A stretch of DNA of 64,000 nucleotides from Phycisphaerae bacterium (GTDB lineage: Bacteria; Planctomycetota; Phycisphaerae; JAJVII01): the NCBI GenBank assembly GCA_022072085.1, contig JAJVII010000013.1:55772-119771 (forward strand). The letters are read 5' to 3'. Below the pieces are notes generated by a model that worked only from the letters and a program-made list of their open reading frames with translations, had not been told where the DNA came from and did not search any database. Positions 9,205 to 18,720 of this stretch are shown in pieces. The first letter of the stretch is position 1; each line of letters begins with the position of its first letter. The translations under genes were made by a program, and so were the position numbers.

Positions 9205-11928
9205 ATGCGAAAGAAACGGCCAATTCCGTTGGTGGCGGTGGTTGCGGGAATGCTGCTGTGGGGTGCGATCGGCGCGGCTGCCGAGGATGAGGCTCCGCCG
9301 CCAGCCGAACCGGCTGAGAATCTAATCCTCGAAACGTCGGGTCTCTGGCGGTTCCGGACCGTTTGGGAGAACGAGGAACTGGCTCTGCCGGACGGCGGGA
9401 TTGAGCACGCAACGATCAATACCGGTCCGGTGGCGACCTACTTCCAGAAGAACAAGGACGCCATTGAGGCCCCGCCCGACGTCTACAAGGTGCAGAAGGT
9501 GGAAACAGTCCGCCTGCCGTCGCAGACCTCGGCGGACTGGTTCAAGCCCGACTTCGACGACAGCTCCTGGGCCCGGATCCGCGGGCCGATGCTGGATCGT
9601 TCCATAAAGGATGAATGGAAACTGATTCTGATGCGGGGGCGGTTCGAGGTGGCCGATCCAGCCCGGGCAGGCGAGCTGACGCTGTCGATCACATTTCGAG
9701 GCGGGGTGGTGGTGTACCTCAACGGCCATGAGTTGACCCGGGCGTTCATGCCGGCCGGACCGATCGATCTGTATACTTCGGCGACAGGCTATACGGCGGA
9801 GGAGAACTTCACCAAGGAGGGGTTCCTGTTCCTTCGCCAGGACCGTGGCGACGATGTCAGCCCGCGTATCGAGCGGCGAACCCGGCACCTGACTGGTTTC
9901 AAGATTCCAGCCGACCGCCTCATAAAGGGCGTCAACGTGCTGTCGGTGGCCGTCCATCGGGCCCCGACGCTGGCCAACGTGTACCTGCGGCACCGCAAGG
10001 GGACCTACGCCAGCCACGACGACGTCGCCTGGGCGCGGATCGGGCTGTCGAAGATCAAGTTGGTCGCCCCCCCCGCCGCCGCGGTGGTACCCAGCGTCGG
10101 GCTGGTCAGGAACCGGGGGTTCAAAGTCTGGTCGCAGTCGACCATCCAGAAGGTGTTCGTGGCGGACTACCCGGACCCCTTTGCCCCGTTGTCGCCCATC
10201 CGAATTGTCGGCGTGCGCAACGGCACATTCGCCGGGCAGGTGATCGTCGGGGACGACACGCCGATCAGGGGACTCAAGGTCGAGGTCATGCCCCTGAGCG
10301 GCCCGGGGGAAATCCCGTCATCAGCCTGGCAAGTTCGCTACGGGGTGCCCGACGGGCGGGCGGGTCGGACCTTCTTTGACTCGCTGGAGGAGTCTCCACC
10401 GACCGAGGTGCCCGTCTACGAGGAGCACGGCGGCGCGCTCCAGCCGATCTGGATTACCGTGACCGTGCCCTCGAACGCAAAGCCGGGCGACTACGCCGGG
10501 TCTGTCCGCATCAGCGCCGAGGGCGTCAAGCCGGTCAGCGTGCCCATCAAACTGCGGGTGGTCGACTGGCGGCTGCCGGATGTCGCCGAGTACACCGCGA
10601 CGATGGACGTCATCGAATCGCCCGAATCGCTGGCCATGGCCTACGACGTGCCGCTCTGGTCCGACAAGCACATGGCCCTGCTGGACAAAGCCTTTTCGCT
10701 GCTGGGGCAACTGGGCGATAAGACGCTCTACGTCACCTGCATCCGCCGCACGCATTTCGGCAATGAGCATGCGATGGTGCGGTGGGTTCGCGGCGAGGAT
10801 GGAGAGCTGAAACCTGACTTCACCATCGTTGAGAAGTATCTGGACGTGGCCGTCAAGCACCTGGGCAGGATTCCGGGTGTGATACTCTATTGCTGGGAGC
10901 CCCCGGAATCGCAGGGCCATGCCGGTGGCGCCGGTGGCGCGGGGCGCACCTATGACAAGCCCATCCTCATCACAACGCTCGACCCCAAGACAGGCAAGCT
11001 GACGGCTCGTCTGGGGCCGGCCTGGGGGAGTCCGGAGGCCAAGGTCTTCTGGAAGAAGCTGACTGACGGCATCCGCCCGGTTCTGGCCAAGCGCGGGCTG
11101 GAAGACTCGATGCTTTTCGGCCTGATCGGCGACACACGACCGACCAAGCAGGCGATGTCCGACGTCGCCACCGGCGTTCCCAACGACCGCTGGGCCGTCC
11201 ATTCTCACTATTACTGTCACGAGTGGCAGGGCCACACGATTGGCTATGCGATCGCCCTGTGGGGCATCGGGGTGATGCCGGCCGACCCGTCGGCGGGGTA
11301 CTCGTTCGGGTGGTCCAACCCGTTCTGGTTGGCGTATTTTCCGCGGGAAATGAACGTGGGCAGCACGCTTGTCGAGCACCGCGTGAAACTGGAGGCATGG
11401 ATGGGAGGCCGGGCCAACTACACGCCGTTCATCTGCACCGGCGTGGGGCCGCGAGGCCTGGGACGGCTGGGCGCGGACTTCTGGGACGTGATCAAGGACC
11501 GGCACGGCCAGCCGCGGAACAGCCTGGCCGGACGATACCCCGAGGCCGCGTGGGGGCAGCTCAATCTGAACAACGGCCTGCCATACATCCTGGGCAAGGG
11601 CAAGACCGGCCCGGTGGCCACCGTACGCTCCGAAGCCTTCCGCGAGGCCCTTCAGGAAGTCGAGGCGCGCATCTTCGTTGAGAAGGCCCTGCTGGACGAT
11701 GAAGCCAGGTCACTTCTCGGCGACGAACTGATCGGCCGCTGCCGGACTGCGCTGGATGAGCGAATCCGCATGGGCCTGCACGCCAGCGGCGAGGGCCAAT
11801 CATGGTTCATCAGTTCCGGCTGGCAGGATCGAACCGAACTGCTGCTGAGCTTGGCGTCGGAGGTGGCGGCCAAGTTCGGCCGAGCGCCCCGGCCGAACCT
11901 GGCGCCCCGGCCGATGAAGGCGAAGTAG
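9205..11928 (+). CDS. Large secreted glycoside-hydrolase-like protein (DUF4091-like C-terminal region)
   Basis: The start chosen is the ATG before RKKRPIPLV (GGAGA 8 nt upstream), because it gives a clean signal peptide ending near AAAEDEA; 907 aa. Residues about 30-290 look like a galactose-binding jelly roll: WFKPDFDDSSWARIRG and the carbohydrate-strand phrase VYLNGHELTRAF are typical of GH2-like accessory domains. A middle beta-sandwich (TVPSNAKPGDYAGSVRIS) leads into an alpha/beta region (WRLPDVAEYTATMDVI, GVILYCWEPPE) resembling the glycoside-hydrolase-like domain of DUF4091 proteins. The catalytic residues are not identified. It is followed 66 nt later by the rhamnogalacturonan-lyase-like gene, so a shared role in plant or algal polysaccharide breakdown outside the cytoplasm is likely. 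Confidence 0.7.
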   Translation: MRKKRPIPLVAVVAGMLLWGAIGAAAEDEAPPPAEPAENLILETSGLWRFRTVWENEELALPDGGIEHATINTGPVATYFQKNKDAIEAPPDVYKVQKVETVRLPSQTSADWFKPDFDDSSWARIRGPMLDRSIKDEWKLILMRGRFEVADPARAGELTLSITFRGGVVVYLNGHELTRAFMPAGPIDLYTSATGYTAEENFTKEGFLFLRQDRGDDVSPRIERRTRHLTGFKIPADRLIKGVNVLSVAVHRAPTLANVYLRHRKGTYASHDDVAWARIGLSKIKLVAPPAAAVVPSVGLVRNRGFKVWSQSTIQKVFVADYPDPFAPLSPIRIVGVRNGTFAGQVIVGDDTPIRGLKVEVMPLSGPGEIPSSAWQVRYGVPDGRAGRTFFDSLEESPPTEVPVYEEHGGALQPIWITVTVPSNAKPGDYAGSVRISAEGVKPVSVPIKLRVVDWRLPDVAEYTATMDVIESPESLAMAYDVPLWSDKHMALLDKAFSLLGQLGDKTLYVTCIRRTHFGNEHAMVRWVRGEDGELKPDFTIVEKYLDVAVKHLGRIPGVILYCWEPPESQGHAGGAGGAGRTYDKPILITTLDPKTGKLTARLGPAWGSPEAKVFWKKLTDGIRPVLAKRGLEDSMLFGLIGDTRPTKQAMSDVATGVPNDRWAVHSHYYCHEWQGHTIGYAIALWGIGVMPADPSAGYSFGWSNPFWLAYFPREMNVGSTLVEHRVKLEAWMGGRANYTPFICTGVGPRGLGRLGADFWDVIKDRHGQPRNSLAGRYPEAAWGQLNLNNGLPYILGKGKTGPVATVRSEAFREALQEVEARIFVEKALLDDEARSLLGDELIGRCRTALDERIRMGLHASGEGQSWFISSGWQDRTELLLSLASEVAAKFGRAPRPNLAPRPMKAK

Positions 11929-11994
11929 AGAACCGGGCTGGCCTTGAATGGCTTCCCTCAACCACGTGCGATCGAAGACTACGGGAGAACAGCG

Positions 11995-14493
11995 ATGCGG
12001 CGAACGGCCTGGCTTTCAATATGGGCGTTGGGGGCGATCGGATTGCTGGCCAGACCTGTCGCAACTGCCCGGGCGGTGGAGGTCAAGCTCCAGGCGGCCG
12101 AAACGGCCGACGTGGCCCGCTCGCCAGCGGTGATCACCGCCGGCGTCCCCTTTGCCCGTGGGGCGGTGCGTGACGTCGCCGGGCTCGTGGTTTCTGTCGC
12201 CGGCAAGCCGATTCCCGCTCAGTTCTCTCGCCTCGCCCCCTGGCCCGACGGTTCTGTCCGGTGGGCGCTGATGGATGTGCAGGCAGATGTGCCTGCCGGT
12301 GGCAAGGTTGATCTGACGGTATCCGACGGCGGAAATAACCCCGCGCCGGCAAGTCCGGTCAAGGTCGAAATGGGCGCCGATGTGGTGACCGTTTTGACAG
12401 GGCCGCTCACGCTTGCCCTGAACAGGAAGGGAGTTGGGCTGTTCGGGTCGATCAAGGTGGACGGCAAGGAGCGGGTCACCTCGGCCGGCCGGGGGCTGGT
12501 CGTATACACCGCCGACGGCAAAGAGGTTCCGGCCGGTCCGCCGACGGAAGTGACTGTTGAGCAAGCGGGCCCGTTGCGGGCCGTGGTGTGTCTGCGCGGC
12601 AAGTTCCCAGGCTTGCACGACGGGCTGCTGAGCTACACGGTACGGGTGACGGCATTTGCCGGGCAGAAGTTCGTGAAGGTCCACGCCTGGCTCCAGAACG
12701 ACGGGGCAATGGGCTACTTCGTGCCAAAGGACTACGAGCGGCGTGAGCAGGAAGTGCCGGCCAAGTTCGAATGGTTCGCCTTCAAGGGAATGTCGGTTGA
12801 ACTGAACCTGTGCGGCAACGAGGTCGCCCGCTGCGAAGGCGTCGAGGGGACCGGCGACTTCAAGGTCCTTCAGACCTGCCTGCACTCCCGAACGAAGCGG
12901 GCGGGCGAAAGCCAGGGGCCTTTCTACACCTGGTCCGACTTCGACTACGTCATCACCGGCGGCGGCAAGGAACTGAAGCGCGGCGAGCGCACCGATGGCG
13001 TGGTGTCGCTCGCCGGACAGACCGGCGCTCTGCTGACGGTTGCCATCCGCGACTTCTGGCAGAACTACGAGAAGGCCATCGAGCGGAACGCGCCTTCGAC
13101 AGGCGCGGGGCCGGCGACGCTGAAGTTGTGGCTCTGGCCTGTCGGCGGCCAGTGGCCTCGGCCGTACTACTGGCTGACTTATGGAATCGACAAGACGATC
13201 GTAAGCGCCATCAAACCGGGGATGTACTTGCTGCCGGGCGGCATGCACAAGGGGCACGAGTTCATTCTTGACTTCTCGGGCAGGGACGCCAAGGCGTCCT
13301 CGGCGACGCTGTCTGCGCCGCTCACAGCCCTGGCGTCGGCGGAGTACTACGCGACGACCGAGGCGTCTATCGGGCTGTTCGCTCCTGCCGGGGTCCGAAC
13401 GCCTGACGACGACGGGAATGCCAAGCTGGACTCGCAGACGCGGATGATGCGCAGCATGGTCGGCCGCGATGACCCAGCCGGCTTGTTCATGGCACGGCGA
13501 ACTTCCGACTACTCCAGTTGTGCCGGCGTGCCGAGTTCCACCTACTGGTTTGGCTGGATGGACTATGGCGACCTGTGCGCGTCGGGGCACGGTCCGGTCG
13601 GGCTTGCCCACGACTGGGTCCGAATCGCCCTGAGTGGGGCGCTGCGGACGGGCGACCCGACGTTCATGGAACTGGCCGCCGCGATGGCCCGCCACCGCAT
13701 CGACGTCGACCAGCTCTGGTCGGACCGCGACCCAGCCGAGTTTGGAGTCCTTCAGCGAGGTGATAGCAACTGGCCCAGCTACCACTGCGCGTCGCTGCGC
13801 TCCCCGCCGACGCCGGCCGACAACTGGCTGGCCGGCGTGGTCCTCTACTACATGCTCACCGGCGAGCCCCAGGCGCTGGAATGCGCCAATCGCAATGCAG
13901 ACGGCCTGGCACGGTGCTGGGCCTGGATAGATCAGTCCAGGACGTGGGGGTACCTCCGTGGCGACATGGCCGCGAACGCCCAAGGCATTGAATCGTTCTG
14001 CGCGATGTACGACCTGACGGCCGACAAGAAGTGGCTGGATCTGGCGATGAGGCTGTTCGACGGCCACGTGGTCCCCAAGTGGAAGGACCTCGGTCCCTTC
14101 CTGCACGATCCGACCCATCAGATCCGTTCTCAGGATTACATCCAGGAAGACATGAAGTATTGCTACAGCATCCCCGCCTTCTGCGAGTTGCACCGCCGCA
14201 CCGGCGACAAGAATGTCTTCAAGCTGCTGGAAGAGGGCTGTGAGAAGGATTTTCCCGACAGCTTCTTCCAAGCCCCTCTGTTCCTGTCGGATCTCTATGC
14301 CTACGTGGCCCTCAAGACAGGCAACCGCGATCTGCTGGACAAGGCGGCCGAGTCGTTCGGGGTGGGCTTCCCTGAATCCAAGTGCCCGCCGGTCTTTCTG
14401 GCGGCCAACTCGATCTGGACTCGAACCTCGGCGATGATGCTGCGGACGGGTTCACTGCTCCAATACGCCGCCTGGAAGATGGCGCAGAAGTGA
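11995..14493 (+). CDS. Exo-rhamnogalacturonan lyase-like protein (PcRGLX/YetA-type, PL26-like)
   Basis: A secreted protein of 832 aa. The ATG before RRTAWLSIW gives a signal peptide ending near ATARAVEV. The N-terminal domain has the features of the RIFT-barrel start of PcRGLX-like proteins: VPFARGAVRDVAGLVV, then AQFSRLAPWPDGSVRWALMD. A beta-rich middle and an alpha-helical C-terminal toroid (DLTADKKWLDLAMRLFDGH, RRTGDKNVFKLLEEG) follow, which is the usual order. The family includes exo-acting rhamnogalacturonan lyases; activity of this member is inferred. It forms a probable two-gene unit with the preceding secreted protein. Confidence 0.78.
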   Translation: MRRTAWLSIWALGAIGLLARPVATARAVEVKLQAAETADVARSPAVITAGVPFARGAVRDVAGLVVSVAGKPIPAQFSRLAPWPDGSVRWALMDVQADVPAGGKVDLTVSDGGNNPAPASPVKVEMGADVVTVLTGPLTLALNRKGVGLFGSIKVDGKERVTSAGRGLVVYTADGKEVPAGPPTEVTVEQAGPLRAVVCLRGKFPGLHDGLLSYTVRVTAFAGQKFVKVHAWLQNDGAMGYFVPKDYERREQEVPAKFEWFAFKGMSVELNLCGNEVARCEGVEGTGDFKVLQTCLHSRTKRAGESQGPFYTWSDFDYVITGGGKELKRGERTDGVVSLAGQTGALLTVAIRDFWQNYEKAIERNAPSTGAGPATLKLWLWPVGGQWPRPYYWLTYGIDKTIVSAIKPGMYLLPGGMHKGHEFILDFSGRDAKASSATLSAPLTALASAEYYATTEASIGLFAPAGVRTPDDDGNAKLDSQTRMMRSMVGRDDPAGLFMARRTSDYSSCAGVPSSTYWFGWMDYGDLCASGHGPVGLAHDWVRIALSGALRTGDPTFMELAAAMARHRIDVDQLWSDRDPAEFGVLQRGDSNWPSYHCASLRSPPTPADNWLAGVVLYYMLTGEPQALECANRNADGLARCWAWIDQSRTWGYLRGDMAANAQGIESFCAMYDLTADKKWLDLAMRLFDGHVVPKWKDLGPFLHDPTHQIRSQDYIQEDMKYCYSIPAFCELHRRTGDKNVFKLLEEGCEKDFPDSFFQAPLFLSDLYAYVALKTGNRDLLDKAAESFGVGFPESKCPPVFLAANSIWTRTSAMMLRTGSLLQYAAWKMAQK

Positions 14494-14559
14494 CTCCACG
14501 CAGACTCGTTCAGCGCCGCGAAGTTGACCCGTGCTGGTTCGTTGTCCTGTTGGTGCTGT

Positions 14560-14739
14560 TCAAGGAGGCTGGGGCGGCGCGACGTGATTCGCACATCCGA
14601 GCCCCACGATCCGGGCAATCTTCGGGCCACGCTTGTGGCCGGCACGCCCATAGCTGTGGATGTATCGGGGCGCCCGCCGGGCCCAGAAGGTGGCCTCGAT
14701 CAGACAATGACGCAGATGCTTGTCGGCGCCCCCCGGCTG
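14560..14739 (-). pseudogene. Remnant of a transposase C-terminus (possibly IS110 family)
   Basis: A minus-strand open stretch of about 60 codons reads GGADKHLRHCLIEATFWA, then RYIHSYGRAGHKRGPKIARI. The pattern (G-D/N-K-H-L-R, L-[IV]-E-A, aromatic, R-x-G, K-I-A/V-A) resembles the Transposase_20 C-terminal domain of IS110 elements. No N-terminal part, stop-free long frame or terminal repeats are present nearby, so it would be a decayed fragment between the lyase gene and ydbL. The family is uncertain. Confidence 0.35.
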
Positions 14740-14771
14740 CACCGCATTCTGGCGGGTTCTTGCTCGAGCCG

Positions 14772-15188
14772 TCAGGAGTCCCCCAGGTCCTTCTTTTGGA
14801 TCCAGGGGCGATCCTTGGGCTTGAGCCAATGTTCCGGTTTGGCGACCCGGAAATTCCGTCTGCCGGCACTCAGGGCGACCGTCTCGACCGTAGTGTCGAG
14901 CTCCTTGGCAACCAACTCGTAAAATGCTTTGCGATCGGCATTCTCGTCTGCCAGCAGTTGCTTGAGATCCTTGTCCTCGAGGTACTGGGCCTTCACGGCG
15001 GCCACGAGACCGTCGAAGGTTTCGCCGATCCTGCCGGCGTCCTTCTCCTTGTTGATGGCCTCGAGGCGCTTGGCCATCCGGTCAATGATGTCCTGCTTGG
15101 TGTCTGCGCGAGCGACGGAGACCATGGTCCCCAGAAAGGCGACACACAAGCCCAGCGAAACGATCGTCCTGTGACCGTGTCTGCTCAT
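14772..15188 (-). CDS. ydbL: YdbL family protein (DUF1318)
   Basis: A 138-aa exported protein: Met-Ser-Arg-His start, hydrophobic signal sequence (TIVSLGLCVAFLGTMVSVARA), then the DUF1318 body with IIDRMAKRLEAINKEKDAGRIGE and the conserved ENADRKAFYELVAKEL segment. In enterobacteria YdbL is encoded with YdbH and YnbE and is thought to act as a periplasmic helper of the YdbH-YnbE envelope bridge. Here its start overlaps the ynbE stop by 4 nt (ATGA) with AGGAG inside ynbE. It is the last gene of the three-gene operon. The Lys/Trp-rich tail of about 30 residues goes beyond the core domain. Confidence 0.85.
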   Translation of the reverse strand: MSRHGHRTIVSLGLCVAFLGTMVSVARADTKQDIIDRMAKRLEAINKEKDAGRIGETFDGLVAAVKAQYLEDKDLKQLLADENADRKAFYELVAKELDTTVETVALSAGRRNFRVAKPEHWLKPKDRPWIQKKDLGDS

Positions 15189-15418
15189 TGATTGTCTCCT
15201 GTCGAAGGCTGGGTCTCCGCAGGCGGATTCAACTCTGCGGCCCGCTTCTCGACGTCGCCGAAAAAGGCGTCCACCTCGCGATCCACCTTGATGTTGATAT
15301 CCATCGTAATGTGGATGGGCTTGATCTCGATCGGCTCCACCTTGACGTCGTGTTTGACCTCGCACCCGTAAGCTGCCCATAGCACCACTGCGAGGGCCAT
15401 CAGCAGCCAGCATTTCAT
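15185..15418 (-). CDS. ynbE: YnbE-like small lipoprotein
   Basis: A 77-aa lipoprotein. The signal peptide ends at a lipobox-like AAYGC, which would lipidate Cys19 and anchor it in the outer membrane. The mature part contains the hallmark run VEPIEIKPIHITMDINIKVD, which matches the YnbE family closely. In E. coli, YnbE multimerises and pairs with YdbH to make a bridge across the envelope for lipid traffic. The start overlaps the ydbH stop and its stop overlaps the ydbL start, each by 4 nt, so the three are translationally coupled. The family assignment is strong because the signature run is short and specific. Confidence 0.9.
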   Translation of the reverse strand: MKCWLLMALAVVLWAAYGCEVKHDVKVEPIEIKPIHITMDINIKVDREVDAFFGDVEKRAAELNPPAETQPSTGDNQ

Positions 15419-18387
15419 CGCCGATCTCCTTTGCCCGGGGGACGGGTCGTTTCGGCGTCCGATATCCCGGTACTTATGAGTATAGCATCACGCAAGACTT
15501 TGTCGAAGTCGAGGAAGTTCAGGGTCACCTTCTCGAATTCCTGGCGGTCGCCCGTGCGAGCCCGGCCCCTGGTGTTGACACGCGCGACGAATCCCTTGCC
15601 GGCATCCTTCGCAAAGACGACGCTCAGCTCGTCAAATTCGAAATCTCTGAAGGCGTTGACCAGGCGCTTCTTCATCTCCACGTAGAGGCTGTCGGTCTTG
15701 AACCGGGGGTCGGTGTTCTCCAGAACGGTCCCGAGGACCTCGCTGTTCTTGACCTTGAACCACCCCGGCTGCCCCGGCGGAGTGCACAGCTCACCTTCGC
15801 CGAAACGGACATCCGGCCACGTGCCGATCGTTACAGGCAATTCGCCGTCGAGGGAGCCTACGCCGGCAACCTTCTCGCCAGGGATGAGCGCCAGCAGGGC
15901 GCCCAGCTTGAGGTCGCGGGCGTAAACGGTGGCCGTGTGCGTCCTGGCCGCCGGGTCAAAACGGAAATCCTCGACATAGAGGCGTCCGCCGACCCAGCCG
16001 CATTCGCCGCGCTGCACGTATGCCGTCCAGCCGGTCGCCCGGCCGTCGGTCTCCACGGGCTCCAGGCGGAAGGCCACGAAGCCGTCCTTGACGTCGAGCT
16101 TCCCAATCGTCGCATGGCGCACGAGGGCAACCTGGAACTCCTTGCGGGGCGTGAGCAGAGGTCTGAAACTGTTGAGGCGGACGGTTGCGAAAACCCCCTC
16201 GGCCTCAGCTTTCCAGGCCTCGCTCTTGAACTCGCCGTCGAGAATGGTGAGGGCGATGTTCGGCGACAGGCCGTTGCCCGACAGGCGCACGTAGCCGTCC
16301 AGAGCGAACGAGCCCGTGGCCAGCAGCCCCTTCAGCGGCGGCACGAGACGGCCGAGCGCCTTGGGGTCGGTGATCTCGAAGAGCGGAACCGAAACGTAGG
16401 CCCGCGCCGAAGGCCCCCGGGCTCCGAACGCGGCGCTGCCCTCCGCTCGCAGTTTGGCCCCGGCAAGCGGCTCCCAATCCACGGTGAAGTCCGCCCGCGT
16501 GTCGGCGACGCTCAGTGTGCCCGCCAGCGAGGGCAGGGCCGCTCCCTTGAGTTCGATGGACTTCACGACCAGGCGGCCCGGCTCGCCCGCAGGCGCGTTC
16601 CAGGCAATCGGCACGTCGCCCTCCAGGCCGGTCATGGTCAGCCCTGCATCCTTCTGCCGCACCGAGGCGTTTGCCAACGACACCCTGGCGCTTACCGCCG
16701 GCGGCGCCCCGCCGGACAACGCAATCGTGCCGCGGACCTCGACCACCCCTGAGGTTGCCTCGATTCCGGCCACGGTGGCCGAGACGCCCGGCGACCCCGG
16801 CGTCGTCCTGAAGACGAACTCGATCGGGAGCGGCGCTTCGGGCTCACGGCCGGGCGGGAAGTCCCGTCGCGATGTTGCCAGCAGCGACGCGCCGCTTACG
16901 TCGGCGACCAGGAGCCCATCGCCGAGCTTCTGTCGGAAGCTCGCGTCGATGCCGCTGATTCGCAGGCTTCCGGCCAGTGTTCCGCTTCCGTCGTTCCAGA
17001 CGCCTTCAACTTCCGAACGGACGGCCGCGACCTTCGCCGTTGTCCCGTCACCGGCTGAAATGCTGACGGGGGCATCCGCCTCGGCGACCAGAGCCGCGAG
17101 GGCGGCTACTGGCCGGCCGCCTTCGAGCGTCACGGCCAGGAGCGGCTGATTCTCGCGCTCCTTGATGACGAACCTGGCGGAACCCACCGTCTCGGTCCGT
17201 CCGCTCGCCGGCACGTCGGCCGACGCGACGGTGATCCACGAGTCGGGCAGCAGGTTCACGCGCAGCCTGGTCGCGTCGGCCGTCGCGGTCATTCGGAGAT
17301 CCGCGCTGACGCCTTTGATGGCGATGCCGCTGGCGGCGATCGAAAGGTCGCATGGGGCGACCGTCGCCCGCACCGTGGGCGCAGTCGCCGACCAGGTCCA
17401 GCCCGGCTGCGAGCCGGTACGCGTGCGGCGGAGTTGCAGCGTTCCGATGGCAGAGAGCGCGGTCGTGGCGGCAGCCTTCCCGGCGATCCGCGGATCCGAA
17501 GAAGACTTCCGGAGCATCAACCACGTGTTGATCGCGGCCTCACCCTGGATCTGCACGTCGGCGACATCGATCTCGCCGCGGAGCCAGTCTTCGAGGCCTG
17601 TCGCGCTGAGCGTGAACCGGGATAACTGCCAGCCCGCGCCCTGCGCCGTGGCGTCGAGGCTCAGCACGCCGTTGTTGCGCACGAGGGTGACCGTGGCGGC
17701 CATGCCCTCCCGCGGCTGTCCCAAAGCGGCTGCGATGGACGGGGCCACGGCCGCAAGCGCCCGCCCGAGGTCCGGTGCGTCGCCGGCCAGGGCGAGGGCG
17801 AAGTCCTGACTCCCGGTGTCAAGGACGCCGGTGAGTTGCAGAGCAGCGCCCTCGACCACGGCCGTCAGGTCCAGCGACAGTGCGCTGGCGCCGGCGCTCT
17901 CCACGGAGCCGGAGATAGGAATCCGAAGCCGTCGGCCCTCGAGGTCGACCGTCAAAGTCGAGGCCCGCAGCGTAATTCGCCTGAAGGGCGCCTGCCCCGG
18001 CGTTCCGCCGCCAGCCGGGCCGTGCAGGCCCGCCAGGGGGCCGAAGTCCCAGACGCCAGCCTTCCGCCGGATCAGCGCCTCCAGGCCGATGATCTCGATG
18101 GAATCGACCTGCTTGTGCAGCAGTCGCGACGCACGGTATTCGATGCGGACAGAACCGATTCGCAGGCGGTCGTCCTGGCCGACGGAGAGATCGCCTATCT
18201 CAACGTGGGACAGGGAGTACCCGGCAACACGGAAGCTGGGCCTGGCCAGGCCAAACCCTTCGACCCGTGCGGCGATCACATGCTCAAGGATTGTGGGAAC
18301 CAGACCCAGCCAGAGGCCCAGCACGACAATCGTCGCAACGGCCAGCCCCCGGGCAACCCGCCACGCCCATCTTCGCCAGCGTTTCAT
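15415..18387 (-). CDS. ydbH: YdbH-like AsmA/TamB-type intermembrane transport protein
   Basis: A 990-aa protein with one N-terminal transmembrane anchor (residues about 15-40, GLAVATIVVLGLWLGLVP), then a very long beta-strand-rich periplasmic body. Strands alternate in the way of AsmA-like groove proteins (for example SVRIEYRASRLLHKQVDSIE). The C-terminal region (FKVKNSEVLGT, ALRDFEF-like FRDFEFDELSVVF) matches the YdbH C-terminal dicarboxylate-transport domain that contacts YnbE. Start: ATG 7 nt after GGGAGCAG. Known function in E. coli is redundant phospholipid transport to the outer membrane with TamB and YhdP. The linkage with ynbE and ydbL makes the assignment firm despite low sequence conservation. 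Confidence 0.85.
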   Translation of the reverse strand: MKRWRRWAWRVARGLAVATIVVLGLWLGLVPTILEHVIAARVEGFGLARPSFRVAGYSLSHVEIGDLSVGQDDRLRIGSVRIEYRASRLLHKQVDSIEIIGLEALIRRKAGVWDFGPLAGLHGPAGGGTPGQAPFRRITLRASTLTVDLEGRRLRIPISGSVESAGASALSLDLTAVVEGAALQLTGVLDTGSQDFALALAGDAPDLGRALAAVAPSIAAALGQPREGMAATVTLVRNNGVLSLDATAQGAGWQLSRFTLSATGLEDWLRGEIDVADVQIQGEAAINTWLMLRKSSSDPRIAGKAAATTALSAIGTLQLRRTRTGSQPGWTWSATAPTVRATVAPCDLSIAASGIAIKGVSADLRMTATADATRLRVNLLPDSWITVASADVPASGRTETVGSARFVIKERENQPLLAVTLEGGRPVAALAALVAEADAPVSISAGDGTTAKVAAVRSEVEGVWNDGSGTLAGSLRISGIDASFRQKLGDGLLVADVSGASLLATSRRDFPPGREPEAPLPIEFVFRTTPGSPGVSATVAGIEATSGVVEVRGTIALSGGAPPAVSARVSLANASVRQKDAGLTMTGLEGDVPIAWNAPAGEPGRLVVKSIELKGAALPSLAGTLSVADTRADFTVDWEPLAGAKLRAEGSAAFGARGPSARAYVSVPLFEITDPKALGRLVPPLKGLLATGSFALDGYVRLSGNGLSPNIALTILDGEFKSEAWKAEAEGVFATVRLNSFRPLLTPRKEFQVALVRHATIGKLDVKDGFVAFRLEPVETDGRATGWTAYVQRGECGWVGGRLYVEDFRFDPAARTHTATVYARDLKLGALLALIPGEKVAGVGSLDGELPVTIGTWPDVRFGEGELCTPPGQPGWFKVKNSEVLGTVLENTDPRFKTDSLYVEMKKRLVNAFRDFEFDELSVVFAKDAGKGFVARVNTRGRARTGDRQEFEKVTLNFLDFDKVLRDAILISTGISDAETTRPPGKGDRR

Positions 18388-18514
18388 GCTCTGCTCCCGG
18401 CGGCGGTGATGGTGCGGGGCACAGTCCGGGACCGCGGGCAACCCGGGGGCAGGTCAGTGATTCGCAGCACAACCGAAGCGAACTCATTCATGGCAGCCTC
18501 CGTCATGATGTCTG

Positions 18515-18634
18515 TCAGTCGCCTTTTCGGGCGCGCCGCAGCAGGAGCAGCAGGATCCCGGTTGCTGCAATGACCACAGCCGCCAGCACCGCCCAAATCA
18601 GGCCTGCACTTCGCCCCGACCTCCGGGTTATGAG
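18515..18634 (-). pseudogene. Orphan C-terminal membrane-anchor fragment
   Basis: Between the promoter at 18.7 kb and ydbH, one minus-strand frame reads SAGLIWAVLAAVVIAATG, then a Leu run and RRARKGD before a stop. This is one perfect transmembrane helix with a positively charged cytoplasmic tail. The frame is blocked upstream by two TAG codons and has no ATG, GTG or TTG at its head, so it appears to be the tail of a lost gene. A non-canonical start cannot be excluded. Confidence 0.35.
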
Positions 18635-18691
18635 CTACTAACATAACCCTGGCCCAGCCACCTTCGGTAAGGCTCGCAAGCCTCGACATAA

Positions 18692-18720
18692 TATATACTT
18701 GAAGAAATTCCACTTGTCAA
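18692..18720 (-). promoter_or_regulatory. Near-consensus sigma70 promoter reading toward ydbH
   Basis: On the minus strand TTGACA (18720-18715) is followed by a 17-bp spacer and TATATA (18697-18692). This is nearly consensus in a GC-rich genome and lies in a local AT-rich patch. It points toward ydbH, whose start is about 300 nt downstream, so the transcript would have a long leader that includes the membrane-anchor fragment. Confidence 0.6.

Noticed and set aside
12016..14271. 751-codon minus-strand frame opposite the rhamnogalacturonan-lyase-like gene
   Set aside because: Antisense shadow; the plus strand has a signal peptide and family motifs, the minus product is Arg/His/Gln-rich and featureless.
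18384..18713. 109-codon minus-strand frame upstream of ydbH
   Set aside because: Composition is not protein-like and it conflicts with the membrane-anchor frame; kept only as leader sequence.
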